Assembly: GCA_031283745.1 (NCBI GenBank)
Contig: JAITBH010000116.1
Span: 1-6,165, forward strand
Direction of reading: 5' to 3'
Origin: Candidatus Ectomicrobium neotermitis
GTDB taxonomy: Bacteria > Elusimicrobiota > Endomicrobiia > Endomicrobiales > Endomicrobiaceae
Length of the DNA: 6,165 nucleotides
The stretch's first letter is position 1, and each line of letters begins with the position of its first letter. Below the pieces are notes generated by a model. The model did no database searches. It was not told the origin of the DNA and saw only the letters and a list, made by a program, of their open reading frames with translations. Positions 6,149 to 6,165 of the stretch are shown here, piece after piece. Position numbers and translations under genes: made by a program.

Positions 6149-6165
6149 ATGAGAAAAGACTCAAA
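6149..6165 (+). CDS. Start of a further gene, product unknown (3' end outside window)
   Basis: Only five full codons (MRKDS) and two bases of the next are visible, preceded by a well-placed AAGGAG. No function can be read from this. It continues the + strand gene order and is probably part of the same cluster. Confidence 0.5.

Noticed and set aside
1..6165. CRISPR array, tRNA or rRNA genes
   Set aside because: There are no regularly spaced palindromic repeats and no recognisable tRNA arms or rRNA core sequences on either strand by inspection.

Overview
The window is a stretch of a surface-polysaccharide (O-antigen, capsule or lipooligosaccharide type) biosynthesis cluster. All supported genes are on the + strand and packed like a single operon. 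The DNA is AT-rich (about 40% GC or a little under, by eye), Shine-Dalgarno sites are of the AGGAG type, and genes overlap by ATGA or TGATG. A GT9 heptosyltransferase-family gene and a Wzx-type flippase point to a diderm bacterium. A low-GC lineage such as Treponema, Campylobacterota or Negativicutes would fit, but the sequence does not settle the species.

Layout. At 1-378 is the C-terminal part of a GT8 glycosyltransferase. At 378-1700 is a 12-helix Wzx-type lipid-linked oligosaccharide flippase. At 1716-2705 is a GT92/DUF23-like glycosyltransferase. At 2702-3784 is a GT9 (heptosyltransferase family) protein, and at 3781-4650 a GT2 rhamnosyltransferase-like protein. From 4651 to the end the region is dominated by one radical SAM gene family: a broken copy (4666-5032), an intact copy (5083-6048) and a short scrap of another copy (about 6072-6130). 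The first codons of a further gene begin at 6149.

How the genes fit together. Four glycosyltransferases from four different families would add successive sugars to a lipid carrier on the cytoplasmic face of the membrane, and the flippase would move the product across. No polymerase (Wzy), ligase, chain-length regulator or nucleotide-sugar synthesis gene lies in the window. The radical SAM enzyme keeps its CxxxCxxC cluster motif and further C-terminal cysteines. It presumably modifies a sugar, a glycan substituent or a precursor, but its substrate cannot be read from the sequence.

The most notable part is the 3' end. The radical SAM gene is flanked on both sides by decayed relatives of itself. 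A 122-bp direct repeat of about 91% identity, spaced 1016 bp, covers the 3' end of both larger copies. An exact (GATGA)4 tract lies between the dead copy and the live one. This looks like a tandem gene family undergoing duplication and loss, with the means to delete or convert the working copy.
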